NCBI RefSeq assembly: GCF_020229735.1
Contig: NZ_CP083458.1
Location: forward strand, 248,001-312,000
DNA: 64,000 nucleotides
Source of the DNA: Deinococcus taeanensis
GTDB taxonomy: Bacteria; Deinococcota; Deinococci; Deinococcales; Deinococcaceae
Direction: 5' to 3'
Shown here in pieces: positions 1-7,236 of the stretch. Below the pieces are notes generated by a model. That model ran no database searches and was not told the DNA's origin. It saw only the letters and a program-made list of their open reading frames with translations. Both the position numbers and the translations under genes were made by a program. The stretch's first letter is position 1. Every line of letters begins with the position of its first letter.

Positions 1-1
1 C

Positions 2-691
2 ACGGTCGGCAGCACCTACACCTACCGCGTCAGGGCGCGCGGCGCGAACGCTGCAACCAGCAACGCCACGCAGACCACGCCCCTGGCTCAGTTCCAGCCC
101 TCGTTCATCGCTCCGGCCGACGAAACGACCGGCGTGTCCCTGACCCCCACGTTCGTGCTCGGGCAAAACCAGCTGGCCATCGGCGCGGACGGCGCCGGGT
201 ACAACCTGAGCGTCACCGACCTGATGACCCAGGCCGGGACCGCATTGCCCGGCACCGCCGGCAACGCCCTGATCCGCGTGGAAGAAGGCACCGGCGCGAG
301 CGGCAACGGCATTCCGGCTGGTGAGGCCCTGGTGTTTACGAGCACCGCCGCGAGTTCTACCAGCGCCGTGCTCGCCCCGCCCACAGCGTCCACCCGCATC
401 CTGACCGACACCAGCGGACGCTACGCGGCGGCGAAACCCGCCCTTGCGCCCGTGGACGCCGCCGCGCACACCGTGAGCCTTCCGTGGAACGTCTTCGCCA
501 ACACGCCCCTGCAGGCCCTGCGGCCCTACAAGTGGCAGATGAACTCCGGCGTCGCGTACAAGTACGCGCCCACTGAAGGCAACCGCATCTCCGCGTACTC
601 GGTCTACACCTGGCAGTCCTCGCTCGTCGCGCCGATTCCATTTACGCGCGCCGTGAACCTCAACTGGGATTTCATCACCGGCCCGCAGTGA
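2..691 (+). CDS. Fibronectin type III-containing secreted protein, 3' end only
   Basis: The reading frame is open from the left edge, so the N-terminus is missing; about 229 residues are visible. The first residues (VGSTYTYRVRA) match the last strands of a fibronectin type III fold, the usual spacer or binding module of bacterial extracellular proteins. The rest is a Ser/Thr/Ala-rich beta-type sequence without cysteines, resembling a second immunoglobulin-like domain. It ends in TGA, 74 nt before a lipoprotein protease, so the two may be co-transcribed. I do not recognise the C-terminal domain and assign no enzymatic role. An extracellular location is inferred from the domain type only. Confidence 0.6.
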   Translation, partial: TVGSTYTYRVRARGANAATSNATQTTPLAQFQPSFIAPADETTGVSLTPTFVLGQNQLAIGADGAGYNLSVTDLMTQAGTALPGTAGNALIRVEEGTGASGNGIPAGEALVFTSTAASSTSAVLAPPTASTRILTDTSGRYAAAKPALAPVDAAAHTVSLPWNVFANTPLQALRPYKWQMNSGVAYKYAPTEGNRISAYSVYTWQSSLVAPIPFTRAVNLNWDFITGPQ

Positions 692-765
692 CGCCTGGAC
701 CCGGGCCAGACATCAGCCTGGCCCGGCCGCCCCCTCCCCCATTCACTTTCAAGAGGAATCCTCCG

Positions 766-2829
766 ATGTCCAAGACCCTCAAGATGACCGGTGTGCTGAC
801 CCTCAGCGTCCTGCTGGCCGCCTGCTCCACCACCCCCGCACCCACCACCAGCACGCCCCTCTCCCCTGAACCCACCGTGGTCAGCAGCGCCGGCCTGACG
901 TACGTGCAGAACGAGGTTGTGGTCGGGTACCAGAGTGACGCCGACCTCCAGGCCGCAGCTCAGATGCTGCGCGGCGAGGTCGTGCGCCGCATTCCGGAGA
1001 TCCGCACGGCACTGATCCGCGTGGACGGCGACGCCCTGAAAGCCGCTGCACGCGCGCAGGCAAGTGGCGTGCGCTACGCCAGCGTGAACGCCGTCATGAC
1101 GCCCGAACGCACGCCCGCCGTGACCTCTGAGCGCCTGAACGCCCAGGCGGCCGCCGCGGATCAGGTGTTTGACAAACTGCCCCAGTACGCCCTGGACCCC
1201 CGGCACCTGAATGCCAAGGCCGCCTGGGACCGCGGCCTGACCGGGAAGGGCGTCACGGTCGCCCTGATTGACGACCCGGCCGACGTCACCCACCCCGACC
1301 TGGCCCCCAACTGGGGCGGCAAGGCCTTCGATCCGCGTCAGGCGAAGACGTACACCGACGGGAAGGCCTGGAGCGACTACTTCAAGAAGCCGGAGAACAG
1401 CCACGGCACCTTCGTGTCGTCCAGCATGATCGCCGCGAAAAATGGCGAGGGCATCGTCGGCCTGGCGTACGAGGCGAAATTCCTGCCGGTCGTGATGTTC
1501 AACCCCGGCGCGTACTCCAGCTTCGAGATCGCACTGGGCGCCGTGTGGGCCACGAACAACGGCGCGCGCGTGATCAACAACTCCTGGGGCGGCGGAGTGA
1601 GCTTCGGGCCGGTCAAGGACGCCTTTGACTACGCCATGTCCCGCGGAACGACGATCGTGGCGAGCATGGGCAACTCGTACCACGATGAGTTCCAGTACCC
1701 TGCGGCGCTGCCCGGCGTGATCGCCTCCGGGGCGCTGGACGCCAGCAACCGCAAAGTCACGTTCTCCACGAGTGGCCGGCACATCTCGAGCGCCGCGCCC
1801 GGACAGGACACCATTCTCGCCAACCCCACGTGGCGGGGCGGGGGGTTCGCGCTGATCTCCGGCACCAGCTTCTCCAGCCCGTACACCAGCGCCGTGGCCG
1901 CCCTGGTGCTGCAGAAATGCCCCGCCGCCACCCCCTACCAGGTGCGGCGCGTCATGGAGACCACGGCAGACGGGAGTGTGGGCAGCAACCCGAACGGCTT
2001 TGACCGTGAGACCGGCTGGGGCCGCCTGGACGCCGGGAAGATCGCCGAGACGCTCACCGACTGCGCCAAATTGCCTGCCCCAGGCGCCAACGTGCACGTG
2101 AACCTCGCGTACGTAAATGGCCGGGGCACCCAGGCGGGTCTGCTGGGCGACGTGATCCTGCGCGGCCAGGGCCTGCGTGCCGGCGCCACCGACGACGCCA
2201 CCCCGCTGTACGTCAGCCCGACCGACGCTAACGGCGACGTGCGCTTCAGTGAAATCAGGCCCGGCACGTACGACCTGTACGTCGCGGGGCCCGACCTGAC
2301 CAGCACGGGGGGAAGCACCGAGGACCGTGGCACCTTCGTGGGTACGGTTGTCGCCACCAGCGGCAGCACGTACTTCCGTCCGGACGAGGCGCGCGTGCTT
2401 CTGCCGGCCACCTTCGTAGACACCAACCCGGTGGACCCCTACGAGCCCAATGACTCGGCCGCGGAGGCCAAGGCCATCGCCTACGGGGCGACCACACAGC
2501 AGGCCTACATTTTCGGGTCACCCCAGGACGTGGATTACTTCCAGTTTACCGGCGCGGCCGGCGACCAGATCAAAGCCGAGATGCTCGCTGCGGCCCAGCT
2601 GGGCGGAAAACTCGACGCTTACCTGACGCTGCTTGACGCCAGCGGGAAGGTCCTGGCAGAGAACGACGACCGCGGCACCCCCCGTATCGACAGTGACGCC
2701 GAAGTGACCTTCACCCTGCCGGCAGCCGGCACGTACTACCTGAGGGCAACCTCATACGCCATTGCGGAGGGCGGCAGCGACAGCAACCCCTTCAACAAGT
2801 ACAAGCTCAAGCTCAGCAAACTGAACTGA
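766..2829 (+). CDS. Subtilisin-like (S8) serine protease, lipoprotein, with C-terminal PPC domain
   Basis: 687 residues. The start ATG at 766 was chosen because it follows the purine-rich AAGAGGAA and opens a lipoprotein signal peptide (lipobox LAAC, Cys20); an upstream in-frame ATG at 688 would add a proline-rich stretch with no signal function. The S8 catalytic set is visible: Asp169 in ALIDDPADVTHPDL, His213 in SHGTF, oxyanion Asn303 in SMGNS and Ser368 in GTSFSSP. An N-terminal segment of about 120 residues resembles an inhibitor/propeptide region. After the protease domain come a carboxypeptidase-regulatory-like beta domain (about 445-530) and a bacterial pre-peptidase C-terminal (PPC) domain starting near DPYEPND (about 556). 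The product is probably a surface-anchored protease. The Asp motif is slightly unusual (DDPAD rather than DTG/DSG). Confidence 0.88.
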   Translation: MSKTLKMTGVLTLSVLLAACSTTPAPTTSTPLSPEPTVVSSAGLTYVQNEVVVGYQSDADLQAAAQMLRGEVVRRIPEIRTALIRVDGDALKAAARAQASGVRYASVNAVMTPERTPAVTSERLNAQAAAADQVFDKLPQYALDPRHLNAKAAWDRGLTGKGVTVALIDDPADVTHPDLAPNWGGKAFDPRQAKTYTDGKAWSDYFKKPENSHGTFVSSSMIAAKNGEGIVGLAYEAKFLPVVMFNPGAYSSFEIALGAVWATNNGARVINNSWGGGVSFGPVKDAFDYAMSRGTTIVASMGNSYHDEFQYPAALPGVIASGALDASNRKVTFSTSGRHISSAAPGQDTILANPTWRGGGFALISGTSFSSPYTSAVAALVLQKCPAATPYQVRRVMETTADGSVGSNPNGFDRETGWGRLDAGKIAETLTDCAKLPAPGANVHVNLAYVNGRGTQAGLLGDVILRGQGLRAGATDDATPLYVSPTDANGDVRFSEIRPGTYDLYVAGPDLTSTGGSTEDRGTFVGTVVATSGSTYFRPDEARVLLPATFVDTNPVDPYEPNDSAAEAKAIAYGATTQQAYIFGSPQDVDYFQFTGAAGDQIKAEMLAAAQLGGKLDAYLTLLDASGKVLAENDDRGTPRIDSDAEVTFTLPAAGTYYLRATSYAIAEGGSDSNPFNKYKLKLSKLN

Positions 2830-2834
2830 ATCTC

Positions 2835-2878
2835 GCGGCGGGCGGGTGGTGGAGCGCGCCTCACCACCTGCCCGCCGC
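2835..2878 (+). terminator. Hairpin downstream of the S8 protease gene
   Basis: Two 17-nt arms (2835-2851 and 2862-2878) pair completely with one G-U wobble around a 10-nt loop, starting 6 nt after the stop codon. There is no long T run, only a CCCCGGTTTT stretch shortly after, so this is a hairpin-type terminator or an mRNA 3' stabiliser. Confidence 0.55.
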
Positions 2879-2910
2879 AGACGTTCCCCGGTTTTCCCGC
2901 AATTCCAGAC

Positions 2911-2957
2911 GGCCGCCCGAGGGGCCCGAAGCGTGCCTGCAGGCTCCTCGGGCGGCC
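2911..2957 (-). terminator. Hairpin downstream of the GAF/GGDEF-like gene
   Basis: Perfect 12-bp arms at 2911-2922 and 2946-2957 lie just past the stop codon of the minus-strand gene ending at 2965. The loop is 23 nt and there is no clear T tract. Together with the preceding hairpin it separates two convergent genes. Confidence 0.4.
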
Positions 2958-2964
2958 AGTCGTT

Positions 2965-4455
2965 TCAGGCGTGCAGGCGCTCTGCGCGGCGTTGCCGTGC
3001 GCCCGCGAGACGCGCCTCGGCAGTCAGCAGCAGCGTGTCGCGCACGGGCTCACTGCTCTGGACGGTCCCGGCGCTCACGCCCACGAGCGGGCTGACCTGC
3101 CGCGTGGCCAGCAGGGCCGTGTCCACGTACTCCATCAGGCGGTCTTCGGTGGTGGGGTCGGTGAGCAGAACGAACTGATCGCCGGTGTAGCGGTACACCC
3201 GGCCCACCGTGTCGAGTTCGGCGGCCAGCGCCGCGCCGAAGATGCGCAGCAGCTTGTCGCCCTGCGAGTGCCCCTCAAGGTCATTCACGTCCCGCAGCCC
3301 GTCCAGGCCCAGCAGGGTGAGCGTGAAGGGCATTTCGGTCATGTCGTTCAGGTCCTGATCCAGTGAGCGGCGGTTCAGCACGCCGGTCAGTGCGTCATGC
3401 CGGATGTACTCGGCCGCGAGGCGCCGGTCGAGCATGGCGCGCACGGTGCGGCCGGCTGCTTCCAGCAGGTTGCGGTCCCGGCCGCGCCAGCCGGGTACCG
3501 CGTGGTCGCGCAGGCGCGTGGCGAACAGCAGGTAGGTGGCGGTGGGGTCACTGCCGACCGGGATGACCGCCGCCTGGGCCACGTCGGCGCTGACCGTCTG
3601 GCCGCGCTGCGCGGCGTAGTGGCTGAGATCGTCGATGAAGCGCGGGAGGCTCAGGCGGTGCAGGGCGAGGCGTCTCGCGGCGGCAGGGGCGCGAGCCGAG
3701 AGCTCTGGAAGGCTCGCGGCGGCGCGGGGGTGCACGTGCCCCAGCTTGATCTGCAGGTCGTGATCGTGCACGGTGATCAGGCCGGCGTGATCGGCGTCGA
3801 GCGCGTCGCCGAGCAGCCCGGCAACGGCGAGCAGGGTGTCCGGGACGTCCAGGTTCAGCTCCACCAGCTGGGAGACGCCGTCCAGCACGCTGGCCTGCTG
3901 CAGGGTGCGCTGAAGTTCCTGGCTGTGTTCACGCTGGGCCTCCAGGGACAGGCTCAGACGCTGCTGGTAGGCGCGGAGTTCCAGTTCGGTGACGACCATG
4001 TCGGCAAGGTCCTTGAGGACCTGCAGGTCCCGGTCGTTGACGGGGTGTGGGCGGTGGTCGGTGACGCACAGCGTGCCGATGCGCTGCCCGCTGGGCATGA
4101 TCAGGGGCGCGCCGGCGTACATGTGAATGTGAGGGTCGCCGGTCACCAGCGGGTTGTTCCGGAAGCGGGGGTCGGCGCTGGCGTCCTCAATCACAAACGG
4201 CTGATCGTCCAGGATCGTCCAGGCGCAGAAAGAATCCTGGCGGGGTGCGTTGAGGTTGGGCAGGCCGACGCTGGATTTGCTCCACTGCCGGAACTGGTCG
4301 ACGAAGTTGATCGTGGCAACGGGGGTCCCCAGGATGTGCGCCGCGAGGCGCGTGATGCGGTCGAACTGCGGTTCTGGAGGCGTGTCGAGGATGCCGTAAT
4401 AGGCCAGGGCCATTAGCCGCTCGGAGTCGGAGGCCGGTACGGGTGCGCCACTCAT
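2965..4455 (-). CDS. GAF sensor protein with degenerate GGDEF domain
   Basis: 496 residues. The N-terminal half has a GAF domain of the type often paired with diguanylate cyclases (about 20-165: ILDTPPEPQFDRITRLAA, then FCAWTI, ADPRF, YAGAPL, IGTLCV). A coiled linker and a second, weaker GAF-like region follow. The C-terminal domain (about 340-490) has the GGDEF fold, beginning HDALTGVLNRRSL, but the signature itself reads TGDQF near residue 424. The first glycine and the acidic residue are changed, so cyclase activity is unlikely; a sensory or nucleotide-binding role is more probable. The start is supported by a -10 box (TACAGT) only 6 nt upstream of ATG, suggesting a leaderless message. It is transcribed divergently from the molybdate locus. 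Confidence 0.8.
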   Translation of the reverse strand: MSGAPVPASDSERLMALAYYGILDTPPEPQFDRITRLAAHILGTPVATINFVDQFRQWSKSSVGLPNLNAPRQDSFCAWTILDDQPFVIEDASADPRFRNNPLVTGDPHIHMYAGAPLIMPSGQRIGTLCVTDHRPHPVNDRDLQVLKDLADMVVTELELRAYQQRLSLSLEAQREHSQELQRTLQQASVLDGVSQLVELNLDVPDTLLAVAGLLGDALDADHAGLITVHDHDLQIKLGHVHPRAAASLPELSARAPAAARRLALHRLSLPRFIDDLSHYAAQRGQTVSADVAQAAVIPVGSDPTATYLLFATRLRDHAVPGWRGRDRNLLEAAGRTVRAMLDRRLAAEYIRHDALTGVLNRRSLDQDLNDMTEMPFTLTLLGLDGLRDVNDLEGHSQGDKLLRIFGAALAAELDTVGRVYRYTGDQFVLLTDPTTEDRLMEYVDTALLATRQVSPLVGVSAGTVQSSEPVRDTLLLTAEARLAGARQRRAERLHA

Positions 4456-4461
4456 GCCGCC

Positions 4462-4467
4462 ACTGTA
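4462..4467 (-). promoter_or_regulatory. -10 box (TACAGT) for a leaderless transcript
   Basis: On the minus strand TACAGT lies 6 nt before the ATG at 4455, placing the predicted first base of the RNA at or next to the start codon. No Shine-Dalgarno sequence is seen there. Confidence 0.5.
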
Positions 4468-4543
4468 GAGGAGAGTGGCGCGGCGCGTCTGAGGGAGCCG
4501 GGCGTTCTCGACGGCCGCACCTCACTGCATGAGGAATGCAAAG

Positions 4544-4572
4544 TTGACACTGCGTCCAGTCAGATTTACGTT
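4544..4572 (+). promoter_or_regulatory. Promoter of the regulator-modA-modB operon
   Basis: A perfect -35 TTGACA (4544-4549), a 17-nt spacer and a -10 TACGTT (4567-4572) are followed after 7 nt by ATG 4580. The geometry predicts a leaderless mRNA and decides the start codon of the regulator. The in-frame ATG at 4529 lies upstream of the -35 box and would not be on this transcript. Confidence 0.65.
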
Positions 4573-4579
4573 ACAGCCA

Positions 4580-5692
4580 ATGACCCGTTCTCCCGAAAGG
4601 CCTGGCCTGCACTGTCACCTGCGCGAGCGCCGCGAGGCAGCCGGGCACACCGCGGCGGCCCTGGCCCGCGCGGTCGGCATCTCCCGGCAGGCGCTGCACC
4701 GCATTGAGCAGGGGTCAGCGGTGCCCGGAACGCTGCTGGCGCTGCAGCTGTCCGCCATTCTCAACTGCCGCGTGGAAGATCTGTTCGAACTGCGCGGCGC
4801 CCTCGTGTCCGCTCAGGCCAGTGGTCCCCTGCCCGCCGGTACCCGGGTGCGGCTGGCCCAGGTGGACGACACGCTGCGCGCCCTGCCGCTGCGCGGCACG
4901 CAGGGCCTCCATGCCCCCGCGGACGGCGTGGTCCGGGGCGCGCGCGGCCCGGCCCTGGACGTGCAACTCCTCACCGCCCTGGACCGGGCCGCGCAGACCG
5001 CGGTCATTGCGGGCTGCGACCCGGCGCTGGGACTGCTGTGCAGCCGCGTGGGAGGCGACGTCCGGGCCGCGTGGCAGCCTGGGGCCAGCCTGGACGCGCT
5101 GCGCGCCGCGGCGCGCGGCGAGGCGCATGCCGCGGGACTGCATCTCAACGACCCACGCGGCGCGCCCAGTCACGCGCAGGTCGTCGCGGCCGAGCTGCCC
5201 GGCGCGGCGCTGTTCACGTTGTGGCAGACCGACCAGGGCCTCCTGGTGGCGCCCGGCAACCCGCACGGCGTGCTGGGCGCCGCGGACCTGGCCCGGCCGG
5301 AGCTGCGCCTGGTCACCCGCGCGCCCGGGGCCGGCGGGCGGGTCCTGCTGGAGGCGTGGCTGGCACAGGCGGGCCTGGACGTCCCCGCCCGCGCGGCCCG
5401 GCACGCCGCGGCCACGCCGGCCGCCACTCCACTCGACGCCGCCGACCTCGTGGCGCAGGGCAGGGCGGACGTTGCCCCGGGGCCGCGGTCGGCGGCGCGG
5501 GCCTGCAGCCTGGACTTCCTGCCCCTGCACACCGAGCAGTTCGATCTGGCGGTGCCCCAGCGGCACCTGGCCCACCCGGGCGTGCAGGCCGTGCTGGCCG
5601 CAGCGAAAACCGAGTCGTTCCAGCAAGACCTGCGCAGCCTCGGCGGGTACGATCCGGCCGGGGCGGGCACACGAGTGGAGGTTCACGCATGA
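4580..5692 (+). CDS. Transcriptional regulator: XRE helix-turn-helix plus substrate-binding-like domain
   Basis: 370 residues from ATG 4580, chosen from the promoter position. Residues about 10-70 form a Cro/C1-type helix-turn-helix (AALARAVGISRQALHRIEQG). The remaining roughly 290 residues resemble the periplasmic-binding-protein-like sensor domain (PBP_like family) found in molybdate-related regulators, with a closing segment (FLPLHTEQFDLAVPQRHL) typical of that family. Its stop overlaps the modA start by 4 bp (ATGA), so it is translationally coupled to the transporter genes. The likely role is a local, ligand-responsive regulator of molybdate or tungstate uptake, inferred from domain type and position. 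The ligand itself cannot be read from the sequence. Confidence 0.75.
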   Translation: MTRSPERPGLHCHLRERREAAGHTAAALARAVGISRQALHRIEQGSAVPGTLLALQLSAILNCRVEDLFELRGALVSAQASGPLPAGTRVRLAQVDDTLRALPLRGTQGLHAPADGVVRGARGPALDVQLLTALDRAAQTAVIAGCDPALGLLCSRVGGDVRAAWQPGASLDALRAAARGEAHAAGLHLNDPRGAPSHAQVVAAELPGAALFTLWQTDQGLLVAPGNPHGVLGAADLARPELRLVTRAPGAGGRVLLEAWLAQAGLDVPARAARHAAATPAATPLDAADLVAQGRADVAPGPRSAARACSLDFLPLHTEQFDLAVPQRHLAHPGVQAVLAAAKTESFQQDLRSLGGYDPAGAGTRVEVHA

Positions 5693-6450
5693 TGACCCTG
5701 CCCCGCGCCGCGGCGCTGCTCGCTGCATCTCTGCTGCCCGTCGCCGGCGCCGCCTCCCTGACGGTGTTCGCGGCGTCCTCGCTGACAGACGCGTTCACGG
5801 AAATCGGCCGGACGTTCGATGCCCGGACCGGGCACCGCACGACCTTTCAGTTCGCGGGCTCGCAGGTGCTGCGCACCCAGCTGGAAAATGGCGCGCGGGC
5901 CGACGTGTTCGCCAGTGCGAACGACGCGCAGTTCACGCCGCTCCTGGGGCGCCTGATCGGCAGCCGCGACGTGTTCACCCGCAACCGCCTGACCGTGATC
6001 GCCCGGGCCGCCCCGGGACCCGTCAACAGCCTGCGGGACCTCGCGGCGCCGGGCGTGCGGCTGGTGCTGGCCGCGCCGGCCGTACCGGCCGGCGAGTACA
6101 CGCGGCGCATGCTGAGTGCCGTAGACCGCGCCGGCACGTACGGCCCGGCGTTCGCGGACCGCACGCTGAAAAACGTGGTCAGCGAGGAAAGCAACGTGCG
6201 GCAGGCGGCGCTGAAGGTCAGTCTGGGCGAGGCGGACGCGGCCGTTGTGTACGTCAGTGACGTGACGCCCGCCCTGAAACGCCGGGTGCGCGTCATCGCG
6301 CTGCCCAGCCGGTTCAACCAGAGTGCCGCGTACCCGGTGGGGGTCCTGACCGGGAGCGGCAGTCCGGACGCGGCGCGTGCGTTCGTGGCCTTCCTGAAGG
6401 GCCGGGAGGCTCAGGGGATTTTGCGCCGCTGGGGGTTCCTGAGCCCGTGA
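5689..6450 (+). CDS. modA: Molybdate/tungstate ABC transporter substrate-binding protein
   Basis: 253 residues. A signal peptide ends near residue 21, followed by the ModA hallmark LTVFAASSLTDAF. Other family segments are FQFAGSQVLRTQLENGARADVFASAN, read here as two blocks (about 55-80), and AALKVSLGEADAAVVYVSDV. It binds the oxyanion outside the membrane and delivers it to ModB. Two ATG codons occur at 5689 and 5692; the first overlaps the upstream stop. The 3' end overlaps modB. Length is normal for ModA. Confidence 0.9.
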   Translation: MMTLPRAAALLAASLLPVAGAASLTVFAASSLTDAFTEIGRTFDARTGHRTTFQFAGSQVLRTQLENGARADVFASANDAQFTPLLGRLIGSRDVFTRNRLTVIARAAPGPVNSLRDLAAPGVRLVLAAPAVPAGEYTRRMLSAVDRAGTYGPAFADRTLKNVVSEESNVRQAALKVSLGEADAAVVYVSDVTPALKRRVRVIALPSRFNQSAAYPVGVLTGSGSPDAARAFVAFLKGREAQGILRRWGFLSP

Positions 6451-7235
6451 AGGCCGGCCGGGAGCTGCTGCTGGGCGCTTCGCTGGGCGCCCTGATGACC
6501 GCCTTCCTGCTGCTGCCCACCCTGGTGCTGCTGCAGCGCGGCCTGAGCGCCTCGTTCCTGGAGACGCTGCGCTCACCGGCCGTGCTGGACGCGCTGCGCG
6601 TGAGCCTCTGGACGACCGGCGTGACCGTCCTGCTGACCGTCCTGGCCGGCACGCCCGTGGCGTACCTGCTGGCCCGCCGGGACTTTCCCGGCCGGGCGGT
6701 CCTGGACACCCTGCTGGACCTGCCGGTGGTGCTGCCGCCCGTGGTGGCCGGCCTGGGGCTGCTGCTGACCTTCGGGCGCAGCGGTCTGCTCGGGCCGGGC
6801 CTGGAGCTGGCCGGCGTGAGTCTGGCGTTCTCGCCGGCGGCGGTGGTGCTCGCGCAGCTGTTCACGGCCGCGCCGTTCTACCTGAGGGCGGCGAAAGCCG
6901 GGTTCGGGGCCGTGGACCGGGATGTGGAGCGCGCGGCGCTGACGGACGGCGCGGGCCGCTGGCAGGCGTTCCGGCACGTGACGTGGCCGCTGGCCTTTCC
7001 GTTTCTCCTTGAGGGCCTGGTGCTCACCTGGGCCCGGGCGCTCGGGGAGTTCGGGGCGACGATTCTGTTTGCCGGGTCGCTGCAGGGCCGCACGCGCACG
7101 ATCACCCTCACGATCTACGGCGCGCTGGAAAGCGATCTCGGGCCGGCGCTGGTGCTGTCGGCCGTGATGGTGACCTTCGCGTTCGCGGTGCTGCTCACGG
7201 TGCGCGTGCTCGCGGCGCGGCGGGCCGGGCAGTAG
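6447..7235 (+). CDS. modB: Molybdate ABC transporter permease
   Basis: 262 residues beginning with GTG 6447, which overlaps the modA stop (GTGA). About six membrane segments are visible. The cytoplasmic loop that contacts the ATPase (ERAALTDGAGRWQAF, then LTWARALGEFGATILFAG) is conserved. ModB forms the membrane channel. The operon stops here: the next gene, on the opposite strand, ends 2 nt downstream. No ModC ATPase gene follows, so the ATPase must come from another locus. Confidence 0.9.
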   Translation: MKAGRELLLGASLGALMTAFLLLPTLVLLQRGLSASFLETLRSPAVLDALRVSLWTTGVTVLLTVLAGTPVAYLLARRDFPGRAVLDTLLDLPVVLPPVVAGLGLLLTFGRSGLLGPGLELAGVSLAFSPAAVVLAQLFTAAPFYLRAAKAGFGAVDRDVERAALTDGAGRWQAFRHVTWPLAFPFLLEGLVLTWARALGEFGATILFAGSLQGRTRTITLTIYGALESDLGPALVLSAVMVTFAFAVLLTVRVLAARRAGQ

Positions 7236-7236
7236 G

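Noticed and set aside
688..765. Earlier in-frame ATG for the S8 protease
   Set aside because: It would place a proline-rich stretch before the lipoprotein signal; ATG 766 has a purine-rich ribosome-binding site and a clean signal peptide.
4529..4579. ATG 4529 as start of the mod-locus regulator
   Set aside because: It lies upstream of the -35 box of the only good promoter, so it would not be transcribed from it.
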